NCBI GenBank assembly: GCA_963082975.1
Contig: OY720346.1
Span: 38,529,787 to 38,593,786, forward strand
Length of the DNA: 64,000 nucleotides
Source: Labia minor
Lineage: Eukaryota; Arthropoda; Insecta; Dermaptera; Spongiphoridae
Reading direction: 5' to 3'
In this document: positions 48,482-59,517 of the stretch, piece by piece
Layout: the number at the start of each line of letters is the position of its first letter
Numbering within the stretch: the stretch's first letter is position 1
The notes under the pieces: generated by a model
The model's input: only the letters and a program-made list of their open reading frames with translations
What the model was told of the DNA's origin: nothing
The model's database searches: none
Position numbers and translations under genes: made by a program

Positions 48482-48973
48482 ACCGACCGACGATAGGAAG
48501 GAAAGGTATTGTTTTCACACCAAATTTCACATATGGAGATTTTTACATATCTCCACGAATCATGATGTTGTTAACAGAAAAAAGTATTTTTAGCATGATG
48601 GCTGTCCGTCTGTCCGTTCGTTGTGTGTCCGTATAGACATGTACAGCTTGAACAGCTCAACGGATTTTGATAAAATTCACTTCAAAAAAATTTACTTAAA
48701 GTATCAGTAGCATGAATTCAGCAACTTTTGGTGTATATCCGGAAACCCGAATTCGTAGTTTGCAAAGTAATTAATTAATTTTATATTCATTGTCGGAAAT
48801 TTTTCACTTAAAATATAGTAGTAATTAATAATTGAGTAATTAAACTAAAAATAAAAACCAAGATAATATAATTTAGTCATTTTAATTCAAGTTTTAAAAA
48901 TATTTTTTTTTATACTTTAGATTTATATAATATAAAATAATGTTTAGAAATTTATTTCAAGTCGTCGGTCGGT
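48482..48973 (-). repeat. R-family element, divergent copy H
   Basis: Both ends preserved: ACCGACCGACGATAGGAAGG at one side and GTCGTCGGTCGGTAGCTCAT at the other, an inverted ACCGACCGACG core. It shares the middle with G (TATAGTAGTAATTAATAATT, AACTAAAAATAAAAAC) and lacks TGACGTCA motifs. Lies within the 2.4-kb alpha-2/delta intron. Confidence 0.72.
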
Positions 48974-49318
48974 AGCTCATATTTTAAATAATGATTAAAT
49001 ATTTAAAGATTGAAATTCTACCTTTAAATGTTGTGTTTTAGAAAATTAAATCTTTATGAATAATTAAATAATATTTATTAATTATTAAGAATATAAATTA
49101 AAAAATATTGACTCTTAAAACAATATTGTTTTATTCATAAATAATAATAGAATCGTATGAATGGCCCATCATGTTTATTTGTTGTTTTATTTGTTTTTTA
49201 ATTTATTTATTTATTTTAAAAATTGATAATATTGGTAATAAATTTCAATTGAAATATTTGAATTCAAGTACCTTTTATAAATTTATAAAACAATTAATCT
49301 TCTGTTTTTATTTTCCAG

Positions 49319-49450
49319 AACCGGATGTCATGAATGGAATTAAATGGTCCGAATATTTGGATCCATTATTTGTAAATAATTATGAAATGGACCCGTCACT
49401 CTCTTGGCAATATTTCGGTTCATCTACTGGCTTTCTGCGAAGATATCCAG
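49319..49450 (+). CDS. Calcium channel alpha-2/delta subunit, third exon in window (VWA_N/VWA border)
   Basis: A 132-bp exon with acceptor TTTTCCAG and donor GTAAAA. The two first bases complete the split codon from the previous exon, giving [18 protein letters not shown], then [20 protein letters not shown] and the first base of a Gly codon (phase 1). The blocks NGIKWSE.LD, DPSL.WQYFGS.TGF and RRYPG are diagnostic of alpha-2/delta subunits and lie immediately before the segment leading into the VWA domain with its metal-binding MIDAS. The MIDAS exon is not in this window. Open frame continues into flanking intron on both sides by chance; the splice signals set the limits. This is the best conserved of the three exons. 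Confidence 0.95.
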
Positions 49451-49850
49451 GTAAAATAATTATTTTTTATGATTAAAAAAAATTATTAACATTAAAAGAA
49501 AACATAAATAATTATCAATATTAATTATTTAACTTTTTTCATTAAAATATTATCCTCCTTTGTAAAATATTCAAAATAGCGGCGATTAAATATATATACT
49601 TATATATTATAAAAATATATATATATTGAAGTTGAAAAGGACAAATGGAGAGTTTTAATCAAAAAAGTTTCCAAGGAATATTGCAGAATTTCTTTTATCA
49701 ATAATTCCTTTGCTATTAAGCATTTCCTTTATTTAATTTTTTTAACTAATTATTTAATACTTTTATACTTATATATTAAATCAATTTACTTCGTTAATTA
49801 ATATTAACAAGTGAGTATAATATTTTGCTATTGTATTTTTTAGAAAGATA

Positions 49851-50312
49851 TACGAGGGTGGGGTGAAAAGCTTTCGGCCTGGCCAAGAAAAACGATGGTT
49901 TTAAATTTTTTTTTTTTAATTTATTTTTCAACTTAATCTCCATCAACACTGATACATTTCTCATAACGGTGTTCTAATTTAGTTAATTAATTTAATTAAT
50001 AACTTAATTAATTAATTTAAGTTTCATCAACAGTTATGAATTAACGCAAAAATTCGTTTGGATTACGCCTACAGCGCCAAATTGTCGGTAGAAATAGTTT
50101 TTCGAAGCAGTTTTTGGTCTAACGTTAGGAAACGCGGCACCTTCCTTGCACACAGCTTTCAATGTTCAAATGGTTGTGCAAAATATTTCGCACACGTTCA
50201 GCTGACATCGTACAGGTCTCAGCTATCTTGAATGTTGAAAAATAAACAAAAATAAAATTTAAAAACATCGTTTTTCTTGGTCAGGCCGGAATCTTTTCAC
50301 CCCACCCTCGTA
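49851..50312 (-). mobile_element. Mariner deletion derivative with long TIRs
   Basis: Near-perfect inverted repeats of about 45 bp: left CGAGGGTGGGGTGAAAAGCT..., right read inward CGAGGGTGGGGTGAAAAGAT..., both continuing GGCCT(G)..CCAAGAAAAACGATG; TA at 49851 and 50311. The reverse strand retains FKIAETCTMSAERVRNILHN, a broken LT..QK..R segment, RRNPNEFLR and FITVDET (first catalytic Asp), so the transposase core is partly present but frameshifted. The region past DET is replaced by an AT-rich stretch. Confidence 0.78.
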
Positions 50313-50817
50313 CTTAATTAAATAATTAATTAATTCTAATATTTTCACGTAAATTTAGAAATAAATCAGTATAAGAAAATATAGTAGGACTAAGACCCTT
50401 TGAATCAAATAATATATTAGAAAATATATCGTAAGATAAATTTAAAGGATAATTGTTCAAAACACTTTAAAAATAATAACAAAAATCAATATAAAATCTG
50501 TTAAAAATAACCGTTAAAAAGATCAAAATTGATTAAAAAATTTAAAACTAAATAAAGATATATACTTGAAGTTGAAGTAATGATAATAATGGTGATTCCA
50601 TTAAATTCGAAATGAATTTTTAATTAGGCGTACATAAATAGAATAAAATGAAAATCAATAGAATGAGGATTCTGATTAGTATTAATATAAATAATAATTT
50701 TGAATCAAAGCCAGATATTGTTTAAAAAGTATGTAATCAACTTTCAAAAATAACATGCAAGGGGTAGATAGGCAACCAAATGTTCTTGTAAACATTTTTT
50801 TTTATAGTATATTGGTA

Positions 50818-51210
50818 CCTGGTTCACCGAGCCAGTCATTAGAGTCTGGCCTGTGGATATAACATAATATATATTTCGTAATTTTATTTTATTTATATTT
50901 ATAATAATTTCTATTTAAGGAAGAGCTCATTCTAACGTAGTTGCTGAAATTATTTAAATTTCCTATATTAAATTCAGAAAAAACTAATAAATATTCTGAA
51001 ACAATTTCAAATAATTTAAAAATACGTATTAACGCACTGGAAAAACAGATATGGATATAACATAACTATTTTTAATTTTATTTTATTTATAATATTTTGT
51101 ATTTAAGGAAGCGCTGTCTGGCGTAGTTGCTGATGTCATTTAAATTTTCCATTTTAAATTAGGAAAAAACAAATAAAGATGATTTTTCCCGATCTTGAAA
51201 CCATTACAGA
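50818..51210 (+). repeat. Old R-like sequence, two diverged copies in tandem
   Basis: GATATAACATAA...TTTAATTTTATTTTATTTATAAT...TATTTAAGGAAG...GTAGTTGCTGA...AAAAAACTAATAAAT occurs twice, near 50869 and 51053. It aligns with the R region around the TGACGTCA pair, which here has decayed to forms like TGATGTCA. Old relatives or a sister family. Confidence 0.45.
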
Positions 51211-53534
51211 TCGATTTTTCTTTATAAAACTTATCTATGGTGTGAATTTCAAAAAAATCCTTCCACCCATTTAATATTTCAAAAATACAAATATATATAC
51301 ATATATATATACAATTTTTGCTATTATAAAAAGATAAAATATAAACATACTAAATAGTATATACACGTATATATAAAATAAATATTATAAGTAAAAATCA
51401 TTCAACAAGTATTGGATTGATAAAACAACAATATAATATAAATTAATTTTAATTTATCTCTAAATTATCCTAGCACACATAACCTAGTTAAAAAGGTTAA
51501 TAAAAAGGTGGAAAATAAAATCGCTTATGTAAATTGATTTAATTTATGGTAAATTAATTAAGAGTTTTATCTTATTACGAATCTTTAAGCAGGAAATGGA
51601 GGGTGGAGTTGATTTACATAGATTAAAATTAAAAAATATTCTCTCCCACTCTTAGTACTTTTTTCCGCCAATGCAATGTTAATATTTAACACCTTCAACA
51701 CGAATCCACAATAAATACTGATAAATAATTAATCATCAAGTGAAAACATGATCAAATAAGTAAATAATTTAATTTAATGAATTGGAATTAAGTTTTTTTT
51801 TTATTATCTATAGATTAAAAAAATTAAAAAAAAATTAAATTACACAAAAAAAAAATGATAAATAAAATATAGAATAGATTTTATAGTAAATGATATTTTA
51901 TACACATGATAGATTTAAAATGAACAAAAAAATTATAGAATTAATTTCTTTCAAAGAGTTAAACGTATTAAAATATTAAATAAAAATGATTAAAAATAAA
52001 AAAAATGAAATAATTTTGTAAATTTTTTTTTATTATTAGAAAGATTATTATTTTTATTTTATTTTTTTAATAAAATTCTGATGATATTATTCTTGATTGC
52101 TTTGTTCTATTTTCTTATGCCACTACATTACCCTTTAAAAATTGATTGAAAATTTATTTAATTAATATATATCTATGTATATGTCAAAAAAAGGTCGTTG
52201 AAAGAAGAAGAATGCTTGATGATGAATTGGTAAATCAATCTGGTAAATCAATAAATAAATAAATAAATAAATAAATTTCATAATTTATATTCGGTTGATT
52301 ATTATTCCTAGAATAGTGATATTTATTCCCAAAAATAAACGTAAAATATGAAGTATAGAAATAGATGAGAACGTCGATGGATAACATTTTCAATATATAT
52401 TACAATAAAAAATATTTTTCGTATATTTTTTTGTTATTATCTCTCAAACACTTCTTCATTTATTATTATACGTATTTAATTAAATTCGAGCTTAACCCCA
52501 ACGATAACAAATGAAATTATCCGTTTTTTTTTAATAATAAAAAAATGTATCCATAACATCAAAGATAAATAGTAAAAGAGAAATTTAGCATGTCTATAGA
52601 AAATACAAAAGAGGCCAAAAATATGAGAGGAAGAGAGATGAAAGAGAAGAGATAGATCTATAGATTGACGAAAACAAAGAGACAAATAGAGAAAGTTAGA
52701 GAATACAAGACTAGGAAGATAGAGAAGTGTTGTCGGTGATGGGGGTTGGTTTTGACTAAAGCGCAAGGGCTGGGGTGGAAATTTCCGGGGGTTTGGGGTC
52801 TTCATGCAAGCAACAAACGCGGCTGTGGCTTGGCTATCGACCAGAACATTGCGATGTCGTCGTCAAATCGCGTTCCTCACCTCTTCAATATAAATAAATA
52901 TTCACCTATACATTCAAAATATATAGCCTTAGCTTTCACCACCAACGCCTTGTGGATATCGAACATAAAAATAAAAGTTTATACCACGAACAAAAAAAGT
53001 AAAAAAAAAAATATAACTTAGTCAATATTTTGATATGTAATAAAAGAGACTGTAAAACAGTCGATTGCAAATATTTATATTTTTATGTGAGGAGAGAACT
53101 TTATTTTATTCCTATTTCATTATATCTCTTTCAAAAATTAATTATTGATTAATATAAAAAAAAATATAAAAGAAATTAAATTAAAAAAGTTATTTAAAGT
53201 AATAGTTATTATTGGTTTAAATTAAAAGGGGGAAATTTTTTTATTGTATTGAATGAATTTTTGAATTACAGTCAGCAGCGCCCGCTCGGGCAATAGAATA
53301 ACTTGCCGGTTCTTAGTTTATTACATTCACTAGTCGAACCCTTTGCAAACGGTGTTTGCAATTTAAGTTTAAAATGAATTTATCGTGATTTGCAACAATT
53401 AATTAAATAGTTCTTTGAAAACAACATATTTAACCTAATGATCATTTTTTAGTAATCTGCCTTGAGAGATTTCTTTAAATTTTAATTTGAAGTGGTTGGG
53501 AGTTCTAGTCCTGGATATTAAAAAAATAAAATAA
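51211..53534. other. Anonymous AT-rich DNA around a CpG-rich island
   Basis: Includes an (AAATAA)n stretch near 52250 and the purine tract before 52725. 53270-53350 holds CAGTCAGCAGCGCCCGCTCG, a short GC-rich patch. No exon found. Confidence 0.5.
52735..52935. other. GC-rich, CpG-rich island in the last intron
   Basis: Contains GACTAAAGCGCAAGGGCTGG, AACAAACGCGGCTGTGGCTT and GCGATGTCGTCGTCAAATCG; around ten CpG in 150 bp. A purine-rich tract (52615-52725) precedes it. An open frame of 91 codons crosses it but resembles no family and does not match the expected next alpha-2/delta exon. Confidence 0.4.
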
Positions 53535-54020
53535 GTTGACCTGTGGCCAGGTCCGAACTGACCGACGGTTTGAAGTAAATTAATTAGCAGCTACAGAAAC
53601 AATTTCAAATAATTTTAATATATCTATTAATGTAATAAAATACAGATATGGATAAATAAATAATAAATATAAACATTTTTAATTTTATTTTATTTATAAT
53701 ATATATGCAAGACCAGGCTGTGACGTCATGAATGGCTGGATGACGTCATATAATTTTAAATCAAGAAAAAACTAATAAATATGATTTTCCCGAGGATAAA
53801 ACCAATACAAAGTGCATGATTCGTGGTGATATGTAAAAAAATCTCCTCATGTGAAATTTGGTGTGAAAATAACCCTTCCCTTCCTATCGTCAATCGCTAA
53901 TACTACCACTTCCGGTTTCCGGATTTGCACCAAAAGTTGATCAATTCATCCCACTGATGCATTAAGTAAATATACCAAATTTCATCAAAATCGGTTGAGC
54001 CTTTCAGGCTGTACACATCT
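53535..54020 (+). repeat. R-family element, copy C, left part
   Basis: Colinear with copies A and B from GTTGACCTGTGG to GGCTGTACACATCT, with TGACGTCA at 53721-53728 and 53741-53748. It is interrupted at 54021 by a reversed R element exactly where the GGAC tract should begin, and resumes at about 54381. Confidence 0.8.
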
Positions 54021-54380
54021 ACCGACCGACGATAGTAAGGGAGGTATTGTTTTCACACCAAATTTCACATGTGGAGATTTTTTTATATATCACCACCAAT
54101 CATACACTTTGTATTGGTTTTATCCTCGGGAAAATCATATTTATTAGTTTTTTCTTGATTTAAAATTATATGACGTCATCCAGCCATTCATGACGTCACA
54201 GCCTGGTCTTACATATATATTATAAATAAAATAAAATTAAAAATAAGTATATGTTATATGCCTATCTGTTTTTTATTACATTAATAGATATATTAAAATT
54301 ATTTGATATTGTTTCTGTAGCTGGAAATTAATTTACTTCAAACCGTCGGTCGGTTCGGACCTGGCCACAGGTCAACTTAT
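54021..54380 (-). repeat. R-family element, copy D, reversed and nested in copy C
   Basis: On the + strand it begins ACCGACCGACGATAGTAAGG and ends CCTGGCCACAGGTCAACTTA, the reverse of the A/B order. It is only about 360 bp. On its own strand the sequence passes from the first internal repeat (GTGATATATAAAAAAATCTCC) straight into the end of the second (ACATGTGAAATTTGG), so the roughly 270-bp middle with the GGAC tract is gone. TGACGTCA is at 54171-54178 and 54191-54198. Confidence 0.8.
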
Positions 54381-54480
54381 TTCTGTTAAGAAAATGCATG
54401 ATTCGTGGAGATATGTAAAAATCTCCACATGTGAAATTTGGTGTGAAAACAATACCTCCCTTACTATCGTCGGTCGGTAA
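54381..54480 (+). repeat. R-family element, copy C, right part
   Basis: TTCTGTTAAGAAAATGCATG through the terminal internal repeat to CGTCGGTCGGTAA. It completes copy C after the nested copy D. About 60 bp of C (the GGAC tract and the ATGCTAAAAATAC block) is missing at the junction. Confidence 0.78.
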
Positions 54481-55195
54481 AAACGATCTCTTTTGTCGAT
54501 AAGTTCATGTTTAATATTGACATTTGTTGATTGCGCTAATCTGTTGCCTTTGTGGAATCCATGGCATAAAATTGGGCATGTGTTTTTGAATCTCCGTCTT
54601 GTGGGTTTCAATGTGAAGTTCTGTAATATACTTGAGTAAGTACTTTGAAAATGTAAGGACCATTTCCTGGGGACTCAACTAGATTTTCACCCATGAAACC
54701 CAACTAAGTTAAAAATATACAAATTGTATAATATACAGTCATAGTAGAGTAAATAAATATAAATTTAATAAATTAGAAATTTATGTAAATAACATATAAT
54801 TTTAATAAAATATGAAATTTAATTTTTAAGTAATTTATAATAAAGGTAATTTAATTAATCAATCTTTTTACCCTGAAACATTCATTTTTTAATTTTATAG
54901 AAAAGTATAATAATTGGTAAAAATATTAAATGAATAATTATTATTCAAATTCATAAATATGTTTAGTTTTATTATTATACAATATTTATATATTAATTAA
55001 TATTTATTTTATTTAATTTTAAGAAGAAATTTCATAATAAAGTGATCATCTGTCCAACTCATTGTAAGAATTAGGGGATATATATTATGTTCGTTTGAGT
55101 TTCCGTGAAAGAGTTTTTATTATTATGAGAAGTCATTTCCGGGTTATTTTGGATTGAATTGGTATATATATATACTGCAGTAAATCAAAAACATA
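54481..55195. other. Anonymous DNA between R copy C and the Helitron
   Basis: 54481-54710 is moderately GC-rich and unassigned; the rest is AT-rich. Confidence 0.45.
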
Positions 55196-55829
55196 TCTTA
55201 TATATAAAATTCTCGTGTCACAAAACTTTGAAATCATACTCCTCCGAAACGGCTGGGCCGATTCGTATGAAATTTTTTATGCATATTCAGTAGGTCTCAG
55301 GGCATGTCAGACTTCTTTTATTAAACCGCTAATTGCTAAGGTGTGTCCAGGGGGTGCTAATTAATTAAAAATAGTTTAGTTACCATACTAGATCATAGAG
55401 GCGCTAGTGGCGAAAATTTGACATCTTATATATATCCTGATATGATACTTGCAAATAAAAGTGGTGAACCGTCTAAGGCGTTATCTTATGACTTTGCACT
55501 CTCAGTTCGAAACTCGCAAAGGTACATTTTTTTTTTTAAGTATTATATATTTTTTTTACAAATTTATTAATTTTTATTATTTTAATATTTTATTAAATAA
55601 TTTTATTTTATTAAATTAAATTTTATTATATTAAATTTTATTTTATTAAATTAATAATTATGTCAATTAATTTTTTCTGCATAAATAAACATATATAAAA
55701 AACTATAGAGATGGGACAGGGTAGGAGTTAGATGGTTATAGCTCAGAATAGGGACACTCGGGGGGGGGGGTACAGGGGGCGGAGCCCCCGTCTAGGTGTG
55801 GAGAGCGCCGAAGGCACTCGGAGCAGCTA

Positions 55830-55830
<1 letters not shown>
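55196..55830 (+). mobile_element. Non-autonomous Helitron
   Basis: The 5' end TCTTATATATAAAATTCTCG with TGTCAC, followed by CATACTCCTCCGAAACGGCT and GGGCCGATTCGTATG, is the classic start of an arthropod Helitron group. The 3' end has a GAGCGCC-gaa-GGCACTC hairpin (55803-55819, one mismatch) 11 nt before CTAG. A precedes and T follows, the expected A/T target. A second GC stem GGGGGC-gga-GCCCCC lies at 55775-55789. 635 bp, no Rep/helicase sequence. Near 55710-55760 it carries a piece resembling the GATA-tail LINE 3' end. Confidence 0.8.
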
Positions 55831-55865
<35 letters not shown>

Positions 55866-56745
55866 TATTTATGAGATATATATTGTAAAAATGAAAGACA
55901 TTAATTAAACATCAAGTAAAACAAGCAAAGAAAAGATAAATTAAATTAAAATAAAATAATAAGCGTTTTATTTGATTTTTTAATTAACATTGAAGAATCC
56001 CGTTTTAAATATACGAATATTTTTAAAATTAATACGTTAAATAAGTTACACAAATAGTATAATAAATAAAATTTTAAAATTTGTTATTTAATTTTTACTT
56101 ATACAATTTTACCTTTATAAATTTTATTTAATTGATATAAAACTATTCTAATGAGTTTAATTATTATATTTTAACATTATTCAAAAGCATTCAGACGAAT
56201 GTATTGAATTCAGAAAAATGTTCAAGAGAATATCTTCAGAGATAGAATAAATGAATGGGACATTCGCTGAAAAAAATATATATTGAACTTAAAGAATCTG
56301 AAAAATAAAGTCATTTTTTTAACTATTAACTAAGATAAACTTTTTCAATTAGTCTAGTATAAAAAAATAGATTTATTTTAGAAAAATGGTCATTTAAAAT
56401 CAATATTTCATCTATATATTTTAGAAGTTAAGATTGATTAAATATTTTTTTTTTTACAGTTAACTTTTTTTTTTGTTATAAATAACTTCTCTCTTCATTG
56501 CTAAACTAAATATTAAAAAAAAATCTTTTAATGCATGTGTAATATATTTATGTTAACATATAATTTACTAATGGAAAAACAAAAACAAAAAAAAGAAATA
56601 TTTTAAAATATGAATTACCAATTATGATGTTTTTTTTTCATTAGATGATATTGTGTGTCAATTTAAGAATAAAGTTTATGTGATAGTCAGTCGCTATTAA
56701 TTTAAACATTCATTTCCAAATTCTTGTTAAACTTGTACTTGATGT
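55831..56745. other. Anonymous AT-rich DNA after the Helitron
   Basis: Starts with an (AT)n run at the Helitron's T target base; otherwise low complexity. Confidence 0.5.
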
Positions 56746-57024
56746 CAATGATCTTCAAACTTTTTAAGAGCCACACCCCTTTTTGCTTTTAACCATAAAT
56801 AAACCTATTTTTTAACTCAAAGAAAGTAGTAGGAGTTTTTAATATTGAATATCTGATGATAAGTTCAAAGAGAATTTTCTTTTTGTTATTTAAAGAGAAA
56901 TTATTCATAAAATATATTATGATATTAAAACTGTTGTAGAGTTGTACATGAATTAATAGATTAAAATGAATAAAATATTAGATAATATCAACATAGTGAA
57001 CGAAAAAGGGGTGAAGAACTGTTG
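56746..57024 (+). repeat. Non-autonomous hAT-like element
   Basis: Left end CAATGATCTTCAAACTTTTT followed by AAGAGCCACACCCCTTTTT; right end read inward CAACAGTTCTTCACCCCTTT. Imperfect inverted ends of hAT style, 279 bp, non-coding. No clear 8-bp target duplication. Confidence 0.5.
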
Positions 57025-57352
57025 TTTTAGTTTATGTGCTAATATATAGTAAAAATTAGTAAAGTTATATATAAAAGGTTGATATAATCTTGCCTCTCCA
57101 TTTATTTGTTATTTTACATTTCTTTATTTGGAAATTACTTTTAAGTGCTTATAAGATTTAATAAAAACTATTAGAGAGAATAAATGAGTTTTCATTTTTT
57201 TTCATTGATTTTCATATAATTGATAATATGTTATATAATAATGTATAATAATTCCTGCACATGCATCTATTTGGTTTTTACTCTCTTTAATAGGAATACA
57301 TTGATGTTTTAATTTATTGTTTGTTGATTATAAACTTAGAACTTCAATAATT

Positions 57353-57572
57353 GTGCCACTCAGAAGCCAAAGCGATTCACTCCACATATAAACAAACTGA
57401 GAAAATGAAGCCCAAAGTTCACGGTTTGTAGGAAATTCAGGGTTATTGATTACAGAAAATGTATATTGCATTGCAATATTAAAATTATCAAGTTCATTAT
57501 TCAGTTCATACATTACATTATATTACAAAATTTTAAAAATTGGAGTTAATCGGTTTGGTTTCTGAGTGAAAC
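57353..57572 (+). repeat. MITE S, copy 3
   Basis: Left TIR GTGCCACTCAGAAGCCAAAG, right TIR ending TCGGTTTGGTTTCTGAGTGA; about 30-bp inverted repeats. Body AATTCAGGGTTATTGATTAC as in copy 1. AATT adjoins both ends, a possible short target duplication. Confidence 0.72.
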
Positions 57573-58342
57573 AATTCTAAGTTGGAAATTTTAACTTATG
57601 AATACTTTAGTAATATTTTACTATTATGGAGGGTCTTATTTAAGTAGTTCTTCAAAAATATTACAAATTATTTTTCTTTTAAATAATAATAATAGGTAAT
57701 TGTACACGTATAGGTATGTAAGATTAAAAAATTAATTATTTAAATAATTTTCCTATATCCAAACCGAACTTAAAAAAATCGAAATTTAGTGAATATAAGT
57801 TAATAATTGGTGAATTAGTCAATAAAACCTTATTAAATGGTTGCTAATTCATAACAGTTTATATGCAAACTTTAATAATTTGTATCTGGAAAACTAGAAG
57901 CGCCCGCCATATATTTCTTGAGAAAAGTTTGTTTGAAATCAAAAAAGGAATCTACTAGTCAAGTTATATCAAAATTCATCACACATACATATAAGTGTAC
58001 AATTATCTAAAAATAATAATAATAATATTATTAAAAATAAATTAAATATAATTTATTTACAGTGTATAAGTATTCTTGGTATAAACATTAAAAAATAGAT
58101 ATTGTTTTTCAATTTCAAAAAATAAATAGAAATTTCAATCCCAATTTTATCTGTATATACTCCTATAGGCATAAGATGACTATTTTCTTTATTTTGTTGA
58201 ATATAATTTAATAAAAAAAGTTTATTTATTTAATCATCCAAGAAAATTTTGAAAAGAAAATTTCATTTATTTTATAGCTTCTGAACAAAATTAGATGAAA
58301 CTTTCTTCAAGTCTTTTCAACGCCAAGCCTTTGCTTCCATTA

Positions 58343-58379
<37 letters not shown>

Positions 58380-58743
58380 GGGTGTTAACTTAGGCTTTTC
58401 ATTGAGTGGATGTCTAATTTTAGTCATAATTTTCTTGTAATCTTTCCGTCTTATCATATTCTCTATTGCGCTAATTAAGATAAATGAAAGAAATTGCAAA
58501 GAATATAAATAACAAACCGACTTCTTCATTAAATTCTATTAAAAACAATTTAAAAAATATAATTATTACATGATCATTCTTGATTTTAATTTTGTAAATT
58601 GTTTGAAAGAAATTTAATCAAATTGAATTATTTCAGATATTAATATTTAAAATATAGAACTAAATATTAGATAAATATGATGGTTTTGTCTTAAATATCT
58701 CTCTGTCTCAATTTTTTGCATCTTTTAAAATTTATTGTAATTA
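57573..58743. other. Anonymous AT-rich DNA
   Basis: An (AT)n run near 58348-58376; no gene or repeat recognised. Confidence 0.5.
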
Positions 58744-58751
58744 TTCTAAAA

Positions 58752-59494
58752 CAGGGATGGGCAAACTTTTTTAGGATGCGGTCTACTTCTAATTTTTTTA
58801 CAATAAGTCGGTCCACCAGATATTTATTAAAATAATAATAATAAACAATGTGGTATAAATGTACATAGGTAACTAAAAAAATAGAATAAGAAAGGAACTT
58901 AGGTATATATTTTCAAACAAAATTTAAAGATTATAAAAGTATAAAAATATCAAGTTCATAAGAAATATTCTGATTCGAATTATTATTTAAGATAGTCATG
59001 TGAAATTGTCCGCATTAGAAGATTTACACTGCATATCCTCTGCTAATTTAGTAAATCTTGGTGTATAACTGCCAGTCTTGTACTGCATTCGAGGTGATTG
59101 TCTGTAAGACGGGAGCGATATTTTGATTTAATTATATTCATCGTAGAAAATGCAGATTCACATAGGTAGGTAGAGCCAAAGAACGATGTTAAATTTAATG
59201 CGAGACCTTTTAAATTAGGATACTTAACTTCGTCCATTCAATTCCAAAAAATATTTGTAGGATCTGAATTATGTGCTTTTAAAATTATGTCATTTTGAAG
59301 AAGAAGAACTTCATCTTCCTCAATAGTTATAGAAAACAATTCGTTTATATTTTTGGTTATTTCTTCCCCGAGTAATGGAATTTTTTATATGCTAAGGAGT
59401 AGTTTAAGTAAAAAAGGCAATGAGTAAAGGCGATCACTTTAAAATGACTCGGCGGTCCACCAGTCGATCGCGATCGACTTAATGCCCATCTCTG
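58752..59494 (-). mobile_element. hAT element, internally deleted, with intact ends and target duplication
   Basis: Ends: CAGGGATGGGCAAACTTTTT on the left and, read inward from the right, CAGAGATGGGCATTAAGTCG. A perfect 8-bp duplication TTCTAAAA flanks it (58744-58751 and 59495-59502). The reverse strand keeps the C-terminal hAT dimerisation region (entry at 58996-59237); the GC-rich right end (GATCGCGATCG, GGTGGACCGCC) would be the 5' end. 743 bp, so most of the transposase is gone. Confidence 0.88.
58996..59237 (-). pseudogene. hAT transposase C-terminal (dimerisation) domain, frameshifted
   Basis: Reverse strand: YPNLKGLALNLTSFFGSTYL, CESAFSTMNIIKSKYRSRLT and DNHLECSTRLAV: the FGSTYLCESAFSTMN.IKSK.RSRLTD.HL motif is diagnostic of the hAT C-terminal domain. 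Near 59070 a one-base shift moves the reading frame from a stop at 59043 to YTPRFTKLAEDMQCKSSNAD, ending at TGA 58996-58998, which is the natural C-terminus. The upstream catalytic domain is deleted. Confidence 0.85.
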
Positions 59495-59517
59495 TTCTAA
59501 AATATGTCTTGAAAACA

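Larger units (their letters stand above)
46887..49318 (+). other. Alpha-2/delta intron of 2.4 kb
   Basis: Phase-1 intron with GTACGC donor and TTTTCCAG acceptor. Content: AT-rich filler, a lone right end of a hAT element near 47376, an (AT)n-rich stretch around 48100 and one minus-strand R-family element (48482-48973). Confidence 0.85.

Noticed and set aside
52746..53021. Open frame over the CpG-rich patch as the next alpha-2/delta exon
   Set aside because: The peptide lacks the expected DCR/WYIQA and VWA blocks, and no convincing acceptor/donor pair fits the required phase.
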